NCBI GenBank assembly: GCA_002348315.1
Contig: DEAW01000018.1
Span: 33,042 to 43,923 of the forward strand
DNA: 10,882 bases
Source of the DNA: Planctomycetaceae bacterium UBA2972
Lineage (GTDB): Bacteria; Planctomycetota; Planctomycetia; Pirellulales; Pirellulaceae
Direction of reading: 5' to 3'
A program made the translations under genes and the position numbers. How positions within the stretch are numbered: position 1 is the first letter of the stretch; every line of letters starts with the position of its first letter. The notes under the pieces were generated by a model. The model made no database searches. It saw only the letters and a list, made by a program, of their open reading frames with translations, and was not told the origin of the DNA. Of the stretch, positions 1-7,162 are shown piece by piece.

Positions 1-489
1 TATGTCGTGATCTTTACATACAGTTCTTTTTTGTTCGGACTTGGCTGGACTTATGTCATTTGGCAGACTGAAGTTATGGGGAGGCAGGACTGAGTAGCTG
101 AATTTGAACTAGATCACATCGAAGACGGAGTCGAAGTTGAAGAAGAAATCGATGCGGCTAGGCTCATCGACTGCGGGATGTATACGCAGCTGGTGTTTGA
201 TTGGAAACCATACTGGGCATTTGGGATGCGGTATTAGTATGTCAACGGACGCGGTGATAGTCTCGACTCCCACTGTGAACCAATGTCCAGTTCACTGGAT
301 CCCACACATGATCGCCGGAGCCGGTTTTCACCGATAGTGTTATGGACGTTTTCGTATTTTACCCCAGTGCGACTGCAATATAATTATGATCATGCATAGC
401 ATCCTGATTCGGAGCATGGTGGCGAATCTCATGGAGTTTGGCTTGGAATTGACTTCATGATTGGTAAACAACCGGCCCATCGTTTTTAA
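1..489 (+). pseudogene. 3' end of an outer-membrane beta-barrel (porin-like) gene with three in-frame nonsense codons
   Basis: Frame 1 reads as one continuous outer-membrane protein C-terminus up to the TAA at 487-489, broken only by TGA at 91-93, TAG at 235-237 and TAG at 397-399. The segments between the stops are protein-like and in the same frame: alternating amphipathic strands such as MYTQLVFDWKPYWAFGMRY, then RRSRFSPIVLWTFSYF, VRLQYNYDHA and HGVWLGIDFMIGK, ending PAHRF with the terminal Phe typical of barrel-assembly signals. From memory, planctomycete barrel proteins have similar C-termini (RYEY, RLQYNYDHAEH, HSVWL, HAAHKF). By that comparison the TAGs at 235 and 397 sit where Glu would be expected. 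The 5' end is outside the window. There are no indels, so the decay may be recent; recoding or readthrough is the less likely alternative. The family name is uncertain; the pseudogene reading is fairly secure. Confidence 0.72.
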
Positions 490-497
490 TAGGGATG

Positions 498-525
498 TTG
501 GTAAAGGCACTAAGCATTTTATTAT
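498..525 (+). promoter_or_regulatory. Candidate sigma-70-type promoter upstream of the RidA-domain gene
   Basis: TTGGTA at 498-503 (4 of 6 matches to TTGACA) and TATTAT at 520-525 (5 of 6 to TATAAT) are separated by a 16-nt spacer. They lie in the 57-nt gap between the end of the barrel pseudogene and the start codon at 547. The position suits transcription of the RidA and dehydrogenase pair. This is consensus matching by eye only. Confidence 0.33.
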
Positions 526-546
526 TTACGAACGAGGTGTTTCCAA

Positions 547-1686
547 ATGCGACAATTGAGCACCGCTCTTTGGCTATTGTTAGGCTTTACAACAGTCACT
601 CAGGCCCAGTCGGTACAATATCACTCTCTTAAGGACAGCGCAACTGTATCTACAGCTGCAACTGTAGTTAAAGATTTACCGTTGCTTCATACGGATCAGA
701 TTTGGTCGACAGATATTGATACTTTGTGGAATAGGATTGAGGCCATTCTAAAGCGGTCACATTCGGAATTGAATCAGGTCGTCAAATGCAATCTCTATGC
801 AAGCGACGCCGGGAAACTCGCCAGTTTACAACAGTCGGTAGCCAGCCGATTTGAAAAGGGGCATGTTCCTGCATTATGTTCGGTCGTAACTCCACTTCCG
901 GACGGATGTTCTTATGCTTTGGATGTGGTGGCAGTGTCTAAAACGGAAGTGAATCGCGTCGAACTTCTGGAACAGGATCATACACAAATCAGTTTGATGC
1001 CGGCAGGCAAGAGAATTTACATTTCCGGCCAGGCGGCTCGGGATGAGGACTTAAAAACAGCCTCAGTCAAGACGCTTGAAGGCTTGCTCAAAACGGTTGA
1101 GTTCCTCAATCGTAGCCAACAGGATGTAGTTGCCTTAAAAGCCTTCCTCACGCCAATGCAAAAAAAACAATACGTTCAGCAGGCAGTTACCGAAGTTTTT
1201 GGCAGAGGCGAAGAGCCTCCGCTCGTACTGGTCGATTGGAAGTCGTCTGACACACTTCCAGTGGAAATTGAGATGATTGTTTGGGGTGGGCAGTCTGACA
1301 AAACCCAACCGGTACTTGAGTATCTAACACCACCGGAGCTGACCTCATCACCTGTGTTTAGCCGTGTCTGTAGAGTTAATTCGGGGGCAACCTGTTACCT
1401 CAGTGGTGTGTCAGCATCTCACGCGAACAGTGAAAGTGAAGTTAAGCAGACTTTTGGTTTACTTCAGCAAGTGCTGGAACGCGTGGACTCTGATATGCAC
1501 CACTTAGTCAAAGCAACGTATTATGTGACGAAGGGGGATGTCAGTGCATCATTGGGTGCCGTGCGAAAGAAAGTCTATCATCCCGAGCGTCCTCCGTCTG
1601 CTTCGAAAGCGACAGTGGAAACGATCTCTAAGTCGCAGCCCAGATTCCTAATGGATATGATCGCAGTACCGGTTAAGAAACAATAA
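547..1686 (+). CDS. Exported protein with three tandem RidA (YjgF/YER057c/UK114) domains
   Basis: The 379-aa product has a signal peptide (residues 1-21, hydrophobic WLLLGFTTV then AQA|QS), so it is probably periplasmic. Three RidA-like units follow at about 25-133, 136-248 and 256-376. Each has the strand-helix pattern of the family, e.g. GKRIYISGQA at 154-163 and ATYYVTKGDVSASL in unit 3. Classical RidA is a cytosolic homotrimer of about 130 aa that hydrolyses reactive enamine/imine intermediates; three fused units could form a trimer from one chain. By my alignment, the substrate-binding Arg (E. coli Arg105) is Thr in units 1 and 3 and an Asp/Trp region in unit 2, so imine deaminase activity is doubtful. 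The start has GAGG at 534-537. The dehydrogenase begins 25 nt downstream, suggesting co-transcription. The fold is fairly sure, the function is not. Confidence 0.85.
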   Translation: MRQLSTALWLLLGFTTVTQAQSVQYHSLKDSATVSTAATVVKDLPLLHTDQIWSTDIDTLWNRIEAILKRSHSELNQVVKCNLYASDAGKLASLQQSVASRFEKGHVPALCSVVTPLPDGCSYALDVVAVSKTEVNRVELLEQDHTQISLMPAGKRIYISGQAARDEDLKTASVKTLEGLLKTVEFLNRSQQDVVALKAFLTPMQKKQYVQQAVTEVFGRGEEPPLVLVDWKSSDTLPVEIEMIVWGGQSDKTQPVLEYLTPPELTSSPVFSRVCRVNSGATCYLSGVSASHANSESEVKQTFGLLQQVLERVDSDMHHLVKATYYVTKGDVSASLGAVRKKVYHPERPPSASKATVETISKSQPRFLMDMIAVPVKKQ

Positions 1687-1711
1687 TATCGCTTGGACTG
1701 TGGAGAGAATT

Positions 1712-2680
1712 GTGAACTTGGAAAATACTCGCGTAAGCGTCGTAGGTTTGGGAACGATGGGCCATGGGATTGCTCAGACCATCGCCTTAGCGGGTTGTCA
1801 GGTTCAGGCGTATGATTCGGATTCGGGTTTGACGAGTGCATTACATGACAGGGTCACAAAAAACCTACAAACGATGGTGGCTAATGGTGCTCTGAGCAAC
1901 GTTGACGAGGATTCTGTACTTTCCCGAATTCAGCGTTGTTCTAGCGAAACGGAGGCACTGTCAGACAGTGGCTTTGTCATCGAGGCCATCGCTGAGGATC
2001 TTGCCGTGAAGCAGGCGTTTTTCTCCCGTTGTGAAGACATTGTTTCGGAGTCCACGATTCTAGCGAGTAACACCTCGAGTTTCCCGATGTCGGCTATGGC
2101 CTCAGAGTTAAAACATCCGGAACGAGCGATTAACACGCATTGGTTCAATCCTCCCCATATAATTCCCGTTGTCGAAGTGGTGCCGGGAGTAAAGACAGAT
2201 GAAGAGACGATCGACAAAGCCACCACCTTTTTGAAAGCACTCGGAAAACATCCCGTCCGTATTCATCAGGAACTCCCGGGGTTTGTATTGAATCGACTGC
2301 AGGTTGCTCTGTTTCGGGAAATGCTTGATCTGGTTGGACGGGGAGTCATCTCTGCCGAAGATCTGGACATTGCGGTTAGAGGAAGTTTGGGATTGAGATG
2401 GGCAGCCGTTGGTCCTATGAAAGTGGGCGACTTTGGTGGCTGGGATATTCTCTCGAAAGTGTATCAGGTACTGGCAAGTGAAATCCGTAGTGACACATCT
2501 CTACCGGAGGTCCTACAGGATATGCAATCCAGCGGCAACGTTGGCCTAAAAGCCGGAAAGGGTTTTTTTGAGTTTCCCAGTGAAGGTCAACACGAAGTGG
2601 TGGCCGATAAGGACCAAAAGTTCATGGCCTGGGCAAAACTGCTAAAGGATGCCTATCAGGATTCAAGTGACCGAAGCTAG
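1712..2680 (+). CDS. 3-hydroxyacyl-CoA dehydrogenase (NAD-dependent)
   Basis: This 322-aa protein has the two-domain layout and length of short-chain L-3-hydroxyacyl-CoA dehydrogenases, which oxidise 3-hydroxyacyl-CoA to 3-ketoacyl-CoA with NAD+ in the cytoplasm. The N-terminal Rossmann motif is GLGTMGHG (residues 12-19). Catalytic residues are visible: Ser122 in SNTSS, His143 in HWFNPP and Glu155 in VVEVV (12 after His, as in the human enzyme), then Asn194 in GFVLNRLQ. The C-terminal helical domain ends in GLKAGKGFFEF. I prefer the GTG at 1712, preceded by GGAGAG at 1702-1707, over the in-frame GTG at 1700, which lacks a good ribosome site. It is probably in an operon with the RidA-domain gene. 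Related family members act on other hydroxy acids (carnitine, gulonate), so the substrate is open. Confidence 0.88.
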   Translation: MNLENTRVSVVGLGTMGHGIAQTIALAGCQVQAYDSDSGLTSALHDRVTKNLQTMVANGALSNVDEDSVLSRIQRCSSETEALSDSGFVIEAIAEDLAVKQAFFSRCEDIVSESTILASNTSSFPMSAMASELKHPERAINTHWFNPPHIIPVVEVVPGVKTDEETIDKATTFLKALGKHPVRIHQELPGFVLNRLQVALFREMLDLVGRGVISAEDLDIAVRGSLGLRWAAVGPMKVGDFGGWDILSKVYQVLASEIRSDTSLPEVLQDMQSSGNVGLKAGKGFFEFPSEGQHEVVADKDQKFMAWAKLLKDAYQDSSDRS

Positions 2681-3639
2681 CCAACATTGAATAAGCGTGC
2701 GGCATTGTTCCAAAATATGTCTTCGATTTGATTGTCAGTCAGTTTTTCTGACCAGCAGGCCCATTTGAGTGAACGCAGATGTTCCAGCCCCACCAGCACG
2801 GGAGTGACTTGTGCATGTTTTTCACCCCATACCGGCGAATCTTCGTAGAGCCATAGAAATGAATCAGCCACTCCTAAGCTACGGCCACGAAGATGACTTA
2901 CGGGATAATCACAACCGTACATAAATCGCTCATGTCCCAGAATACGAAAGATTGCCTGATGGGCCAGAGGTTCACAGTTAGCACTACTATCAAACCACAG
3001 ATTAGCCAGTCCTTTTAACTTAGGGAGTCCACGCAGATTGTGACTCGGTTGAAATGCTCGGGCAGAGTGAGCCAGAATCAGTTGCATTTTTGGATATTTC
3101 TCGCAGTAATACCGAATGCACTCAATATTGGCATCGTTGGCTAGTGCCTCCTTTTTGACAAGGTGCAACGTGATGAACCACTCTTGTTCATGACACAGCT
3201 TTACCTGATGTTCTGGTAGAAATTCCTGAATATCGGCTTCCCATGTTGGTTCTGTCTTGGCCATGGTGTGATAACATTTTAAACCAGTCGCACCCAGTCG
3301 AGTGGCATGCTCCAGAATCCAGTCACAATCATCGTCTGGCTTGACAAAGAAGTTGCAACGGTTCGAGGGGTGTGCATCTTTTTGCTGGGCGGCCCATTCG
3401 TTGGCTTCCAATTGATATGACAGCGAATCTTTGCCAACAAAAGGAATAAACATTGCGCGTGTTGGCCGGTTCCCATGCAATTGGGTCATGGCGGATTGAT
3501 AGTCATTCCAGGCGACGGCCTGTTCCGTGAATGGATAGAATTCCGGCTTCCATATATGCGTATGCGCATCATAGATACGATCCGGCAGAAAAGGATCTAT
3601 TTCGCGTTTATAGAATTCAAGGTCGTTTGGTAAATTCAC
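2677..3639 (-). CDS. Amidohydrolase 2 family metal-dependent hydrolase (TIM barrel)
   Basis: The 320-aa product has the features of the amidohydrolase-2 family: His26-x-His28 in YDAHTHIW after a short leader, His159 in ITLHLVKK, His191 in LILAHSARAF and Asp244 in YGCDYPVS. These would bind one catalytic metal at the mouth of a beta/alpha barrel. Lys121 in GLKCYH is in the region where some relatives use a lysine. The family includes decarboxylases and lactone or C-C bond hydrolases; nothing here fixes the substrate. There is no signal peptide, so it is likely cytoplasmic. The start is GTG (complement of 3637-3639) with only a weak ribosome site. It is convergent with the dehydrogenase, sharing the CTAG at 2677-2680, and divergent from the ketosynthase gene across 160 nt. 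Confidence 0.85.
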   Translation of the reverse strand: MNLPNDLEFYKREIDPFLPDRIYDAHTHIWKPEFYPFTEQAVAWNDYQSAMTQLHGNRPTRAMFIPFVGKDSLSYQLEANEWAAQQKDAHPSNRCNFFVKPDDDCDWILEHATRLGATGLKCYHTMAKTEPTWEADIQEFLPEHQVKLCHEQEWFITLHLVKKEALANDANIECIRYYCEKYPKMQLILAHSARAFQPSHNLRGLPKLKGLANLWFDSSANCEPLAHQAIFRILGHERFMYGCDYPVSHLRGRSLGVADSFLWLYEDSPVWGEKHAQVTPVLVGLEHLRSLKWACWSEKLTDNQIEDIFWNNAARLFNVG

Positions 3640-3799
3640 GATTCGCTCGTCAGAAAAATGTTTTTTGTCGTCTTTAGACTACAATCTGTACCGTAGTTAT
3701 GCATGAATTGTATGATTTCGTGGATTGATAGTCACGGTCTTCTATTTCTAAGATGAGATGTGGTTCATCTGATGTGTTGGAAAAGGTTGGAGGTGCTTG
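3640..3799. promoter_or_regulatory. Divergent intergenic region between the amidohydrolase and ketosynthase-oxidase operon
   Basis: These 160 nt separate two divergent genes and must hold the promoters of both unless one is read from further away. On the + strand a TATGAT at 3711-3716 matches 5 of 6 bases of a -10 box, but no convincing -35 box lies at the right distance. The ribosome site GGAGG at 3789-3793 sets the ATG at 3800 as the operon start. I see no clear operator palindrome. Confidence 0.4.
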
Positions 3800-5680
3800 A
3801 TGCTGAAGAAATGTTATATCAACCAAATAGGAAAATACTTACCAGGTAATCCTATTTCGAACGATGAAATGGAAGAGTATTTGGGAAAGATCGGGGGAGT
3901 ATCATCTCGAGTGGGGCCCAAGGTCTTGAAGCAAAACAAGATTGAGAGCCGTTATTACGCTTTAGATAAGCACCAGAATACAACCATTTCAAATGCTGCG
4001 ATGGCGGCGCATGCGATACGAGATGCCATTAGTCGTTCAGAGATTAGTCTTGATGATCTGCAGCTATTAGTCACTGCCACCAGTCAGGGGGACCTGCCTC
4101 TTCCGGGATTCGCTAGTATGGTTCATGGGGAACTCAAGAATCAGCCATGTGAGATTGCCTCGCTTCACGGAATTTGCGCCAGCAGTGTTTTGGCGTTGAG
4201 GCACAGTGTATCAGCGGTGAAAGCTGGTGAAGTTTCAAAGTCGGCAGTGGTGGCCAGTGAGCTGGCAAGTCGACTGCTGAAGGCTACTCGTTTTGAAGAA
4301 CAGGGGTTTGGCAAGGAAAAGAGACTGCCCTTTGAGACAGAGTTCTTGCGTTGGATGCTTTCCGATGGAGCTGGAGCTTTGTTAATATCCGACCAGCCAA
4401 ATTCCACGGGATTATCGATCGAAGTTGAATCGATCCATATCAAATCCTATGCCAGTCAGTTTGCTCCCTGTATGTATGTAGGCAAGAAAGACAATGTGTC
4501 CAACGATGAAGTTTATGGTTGGTTAGATTATCCCGGATACATGGAAGCTGCGCGTGATGGTGCTATTAATCTACATCAGACCGTCAATATGTTGGATGAC
4601 GTGATTCGCATATGCATTAATGGCGTTTTCGAATTGGTCGAAGAAGGCAAACTCGATTCGGATCAGATTGATTGGTGGGTGACCCACTATTCGTCTCATA
4701 TTTTCCGAGAACAGGCTTACGATTTATTGGTGAAGGGGGGGATTACGATCGAGCCGGATAAGATTTTTAGTAATTTATATTCTCGGGGAAATATGGGTTC
4801 AGCTTCGTTTTATCTGATGTTGGAAGAAATGCTCAATGAAGGATATTTGGAATCAGGACAGAGACTGCTGTGTATTGTACCTGAGAGTGGTCGGTTTCTT
4901 TTTGGCTATGTCATTTTGAAAGTTGTTGGAAGTAACGACGGGTCTACAGGCAACGAGTCAGTATGTTTTTCAGGCACGGACGAAATTGTAGCACCAGACA
5001 TCAAAACAAGTGGGACGGAGATTGAAGAGCGTTTGGTGAGACAGCTTTCCGGAGTTTGGAGCGATTTTGAAAATCGCTTAAATACAGTTCCGGTGATTCA
5101 AAAGATGAATGAGCGACGGCTTACGTTCGAGGACTATCGCGGATTGTTATATAATCTGCGCCAGCAAGTGATTGACGGGTCACGATGGATTTCTCGAGCG
5201 GCTTCTAATGTGACCCGAAAACACTTCGAAATTCGTTCAGCCTTTATTGGGCATTCAAGCGATGAACACCGTGACTTCGAAATGTTGGAAAGCGATTACG
5301 TCTCAGTCGGTGGAGATCTGGAGACGATACAAAACGGTAGTAAGAATATTGGAAGTGAAGCGTTGTCGGAATATATATTAGGACAAGCCAGCCGGGAAAA
5401 TCCATTTAACCTGATTGGTGCGATGTTCATTATTGAAGGGTTGGGTCGACGAGTTGCACGTCGCTGGGGTGAACGGATTCAAGAACAGTTGGAACTGGAC
5501 GAATCTCAGATTAAGTTCCTTCTATACCATTCCGAAAGCGATGATGTTCATTTCGAACGACTTGATAAGGCTGTTCAGTCAGGGATTTTGACGGACGAGC
5601 TAGTAGCGGATATTGTGAAGACAGCAAAAGTTGTCGCTCGACTGTATGTCCTGCAACTTGAAGAAATAGGGAATTTCTAA
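3800..5680 (+). CDS. StlD/DarB-like beta-ketosynthase fused to a heme-oxygenase-like di-metal oxidase domain
   Basis: This 626-aa protein has two domains. Residues 1 to about 377 resemble the StlD/DarB ketosynthase III family (INQIGKYLPGNPISNDEMEEY, RYYALD), which joins and cyclises acyl chains in dialkylresorcinol synthesis. Its triad is intact: Cys126 in LHGICASS, His296 in WWVTHYSSH, Asn331 in SRGNMGSAS. After a Ser/Gly/Thr-rich linker, residues about 408-626 form a helical domain with oxidase-like metal ligands: His485, Glu489/His490 in GHSSDEHRD, Glu546 in FIIEGLG, and His577-x3-Asp581-x2-His584. The last spacing matches the HxxxDxxH of CADD-type and SznF-type heme-oxygenase-like di-metal oxidases. 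The first ligand set is less certain. ATG at 3800 follows GGAGG by six bases and is preferred to TTG at 3797. The gene heads a three-gene operon. Domain calls are solid; product and reaction are unknown. Confidence 0.85.
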   Translation: MLKKCYINQIGKYLPGNPISNDEMEEYLGKIGGVSSRVGPKVLKQNKIESRYYALDKHQNTTISNAAMAAHAIRDAISRSEISLDDLQLLVTATSQGDLPLPGFASMVHGELKNQPCEIASLHGICASSVLALRHSVSAVKAGEVSKSAVVASELASRLLKATRFEEQGFGKEKRLPFETEFLRWMLSDGAGALLISDQPNSTGLSIEVESIHIKSYASQFAPCMYVGKKDNVSNDEVYGWLDYPGYMEAARDGAINLHQTVNMLDDVIRICINGVFELVEEGKLDSDQIDWWVTHYSSHIFREQAYDLLVKGGITIEPDKIFSNLYSRGNMGSASFYLMLEEMLNEGYLESGQRLLCIVPESGRFLFGYVILKVVGSNDGSTGNESVCFSGTDEIVAPDIKTSGTEIEERLVRQLSGVWSDFENRLNTVPVIQKMNERRLTFEDYRGLLYNLRQQVIDGSRWISRAASNVTRKHFEIRSAFIGHSSDEHRDFEMLESDYVSVGGDLETIQNGSKNIGSEALSEYILGQASRENPFNLIGAMFIIEGLGRRVARRWGERIQEQLELDESQIKFLLYHSESDDVHFERLDKAVQSGILTDELVADIVKTAKVVARLYVLQLEEIGNF

Positions 5681-6570
5681 TGAAAGAACATCAAGCCATC
5701 GAACGGCTTAAAGAAATTAAGCATAATACTCGTGATCCCAATCCATGGATGGCGTTGTATGTCGATAGTAGTGTTCCCTTCCATCCAAAGGCCAAAGCGA
5801 ACTTTCTCGTTGATGTATCTTCCTGGTCTCGTCAGTTTCTTATGCCGTTGGTAAGACCGTTCTGTCGCTTGATGATTTGTCTTATCACAATCATTAAGAC
5901 ATTCATTCCGAACGTCATTAAGTCTTCCTGGTTACTGCACCACTCGATTTATTGGGGACTCCGCTGGTTTGTTTCACCGAATGCCAACTATCTTGTGATG
6001 CGTCATTTCCATATTGGTTCGGAGTTGCTCCAGTTTGTTGCGGACAATGTCAAAGATGTTGATATGGAGCTCCATCCATTACGTCCAGCGAAGCTTCGCG
6101 ATTTGGCGGATGATGTGTTTCTACAACACGACTTGAATATCTATAACTTCATCATCGAAATGAATCGTCAGTTGAATGAGAAAGATATTACTCTCGAGTC
6201 CAAAGGCTCTTTGGATTTCAGTGCGATCAGTGATGATTTTGAGTTTGAGGATATGCCGAATGGATGGTTTAATTTTATTGACCTGGAGTCGGCGATTGAG
6301 ATCTATACGCCGATGTATCAACTACTTCTGACCGATAGTGATTTTTGGCGCGCGTGTAACTCTCTCCAACTGGATGAAACGCTTGCTTTGTACGTCACGA
6401 CGTTAGTGGAAGATCATCGGTTTTTGGGGCTTGTTAATAACCGCCACCCAATCATCCCGGAATCGTGCCTGAATGCGGCCCATCGCCTGATGCTCCACGG
6501 TCTGGCTGCAGAATCATTACATGCGTTCCTCGTCAAAGCGAAACACCAGCAGGCCGAAGCTGCTGCTTAA
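5680..6570 (+). CDS. Unrecognised helical, histidine-containing protein of the ketosynthase-oxidase operon
   Basis: I do not recognise this 296-aa protein. Its ATG overlaps the upstream stop by one base (TAATG at 5678-5682), pointing to translational coupling with the ketosynthase-oxidase. Residues about 50-100 contain amphipathic hydrophobic stretches (LMICLITIIKTFIPNVI and WLLHHSIYWGLRWFV), which suggest membrane association or a lipid-binding surface rather than clear transmembrane helices. Possible metal-binding groups are His109-x-His111-x3-Glu115 (HFHIGSE), EDHRF near residue 246, and AAHRLMLHGLAAESLHAF near the C-terminus (His268, His273, His281). Most of the chain looks helical and ends in an Ala-rich tail. 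A metalloenzyme acting on a lipid-like product of the first gene is possible, but this is only inference from context and residue clusters. Confidence 0.8.
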   Translation: MKEHQAIERLKEIKHNTRDPNPWMALYVDSSVPFHPKAKANFLVDVSSWSRQFLMPLVRPFCRLMICLITIIKTFIPNVIKSSWLLHHSIYWGLRWFVSPNANYLVMRHFHIGSELLQFVADNVKDVDMELHPLRPAKLRDLADDVFLQHDLNIYNFIIEMNRQLNEKDITLESKGSLDFSAISDDFEFEDMPNGWFNFIDLESAIEIYTPMYQLLLTDSDFWRACNSLQLDETLALYVTTLVEDHRFLGLVNNRHPIIPESCLNAAHRLMLHGLAAESLHAFLVKAKHQQAEAAA

Positions 6571-6593
6571 GAGCAATAAATATTGAGAAATAG

Positions 6594-7154
6594 ATGCCAA
6601 CCGTAGAAGAACTTGTTCGCAACATGATTCTCTTTGTCTTCCTACCTTTGTGGTTGATCTGCGGTGGAATTGATTACTGGTGTCATCGCAGGACCAAGAT
6701 TGAAGAGAATAGTGGGGTTAAAGAGTCGATTCAGCATTGCTTAATGGGGCTTCAGGTTGGCGTTCCCATGTTTCTTGTCATTTATCTGGAAGTGACCGTA
6801 GGCGTACTACTTGTATGCATCGCCTTTTTTATTTGGCATGAAATCACGGCCCATCGCGATTTGGTCTTGGCCGAAGATCAGCGAGTTATTTCCGTGTGGG
6901 AGCAACATGTCCATGGTTACCTGGGAACGATACCATTCTTTCTATTAATGCTGGTTCTAGCTTTTAATTGGACGACTGTGCTGGATTTGCTCCAATTCAA
7001 CTGGGCGGGGAAGATGGGGTTTTCGCTTCGAGAGGATCCAGTTGGGCCAAATAACTATATGTTGTGGTATGCATCGTTTATGATGTTTTTCGCCATCATT
7101 CCGTACACCGAAGAACTGATTCGTTGTATTCGATATGCTAAGAAAGTTCGCTAG
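6594..7154 (+). CDS. Four-helix integral membrane protein with conserved-looking His/Glu clusters
   Basis: This 186-aa protein lies 23 nt after the preceding gene and is likely the last gene of its operon. Hydrophobic segments at about 9-26, 52-80, 110-134 and 154-170 predict four membrane helices. Polar loops between them carry grouped His and acidic residues: Asp27-x3-His31-Arg (DYWCHR), Glu37, Glu44-x3-His48 (ESIQH), His82-Glu83-x3-His87-x-Asp89 (WHEITAHRD) and Glu103-x-His105-x-His107 (EQHVHG). Such clusters recall the di-iron sites of membrane desaturases and hydroxylases, although the spacing does not match those families exactly. I recall similar uncharacterised membrane proteins with DYxCHR and EQHvH motifs, but no assigned function. 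The ribosome site is weak, so coupling to upstream translation is plausible. The gene is convergent with the next one, 8 nt apart. Confidence 0.82.
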   Translation: MPTVEELVRNMILFVFLPLWLICGGIDYWCHRRTKIEENSGVKESIQHCLMGLQVGVPMFLVIYLEVTVGVLLVCIAFFIWHEITAHRDLVLAEDQRVISVWEQHVHGYLGTIPFFLLMLVLAFNWTTVLDLLQFNWAGKMGFSLREDPVGPNNYMLWYASFMMFFAIIPYTEELIRCIRYAKKVR

Positions 7155-7162
7155 TGAGGTTG

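Noticed and set aside
137..337. 66-codon + strand frame starting MKKKSMRLG
   Set aside because: It overlaps the frame-1 barrel pseudogene in another frame, has no ribosome site and no recognisable features.
1..489. Selenocysteine or pyrrolysine recoding of the TGA and TAG codons
   Set aside because: Two different stop types are involved, barrel proteins are not known to use either residue, and no SECIS-like element or dedicated tRNA is visible. Nonsense mutation is simpler.
7155..7162. Terminator between the convergent membrane protein and EEP genes
   Set aside because: Only 8 nt separate the stops and no stem with a T tract is visible there.
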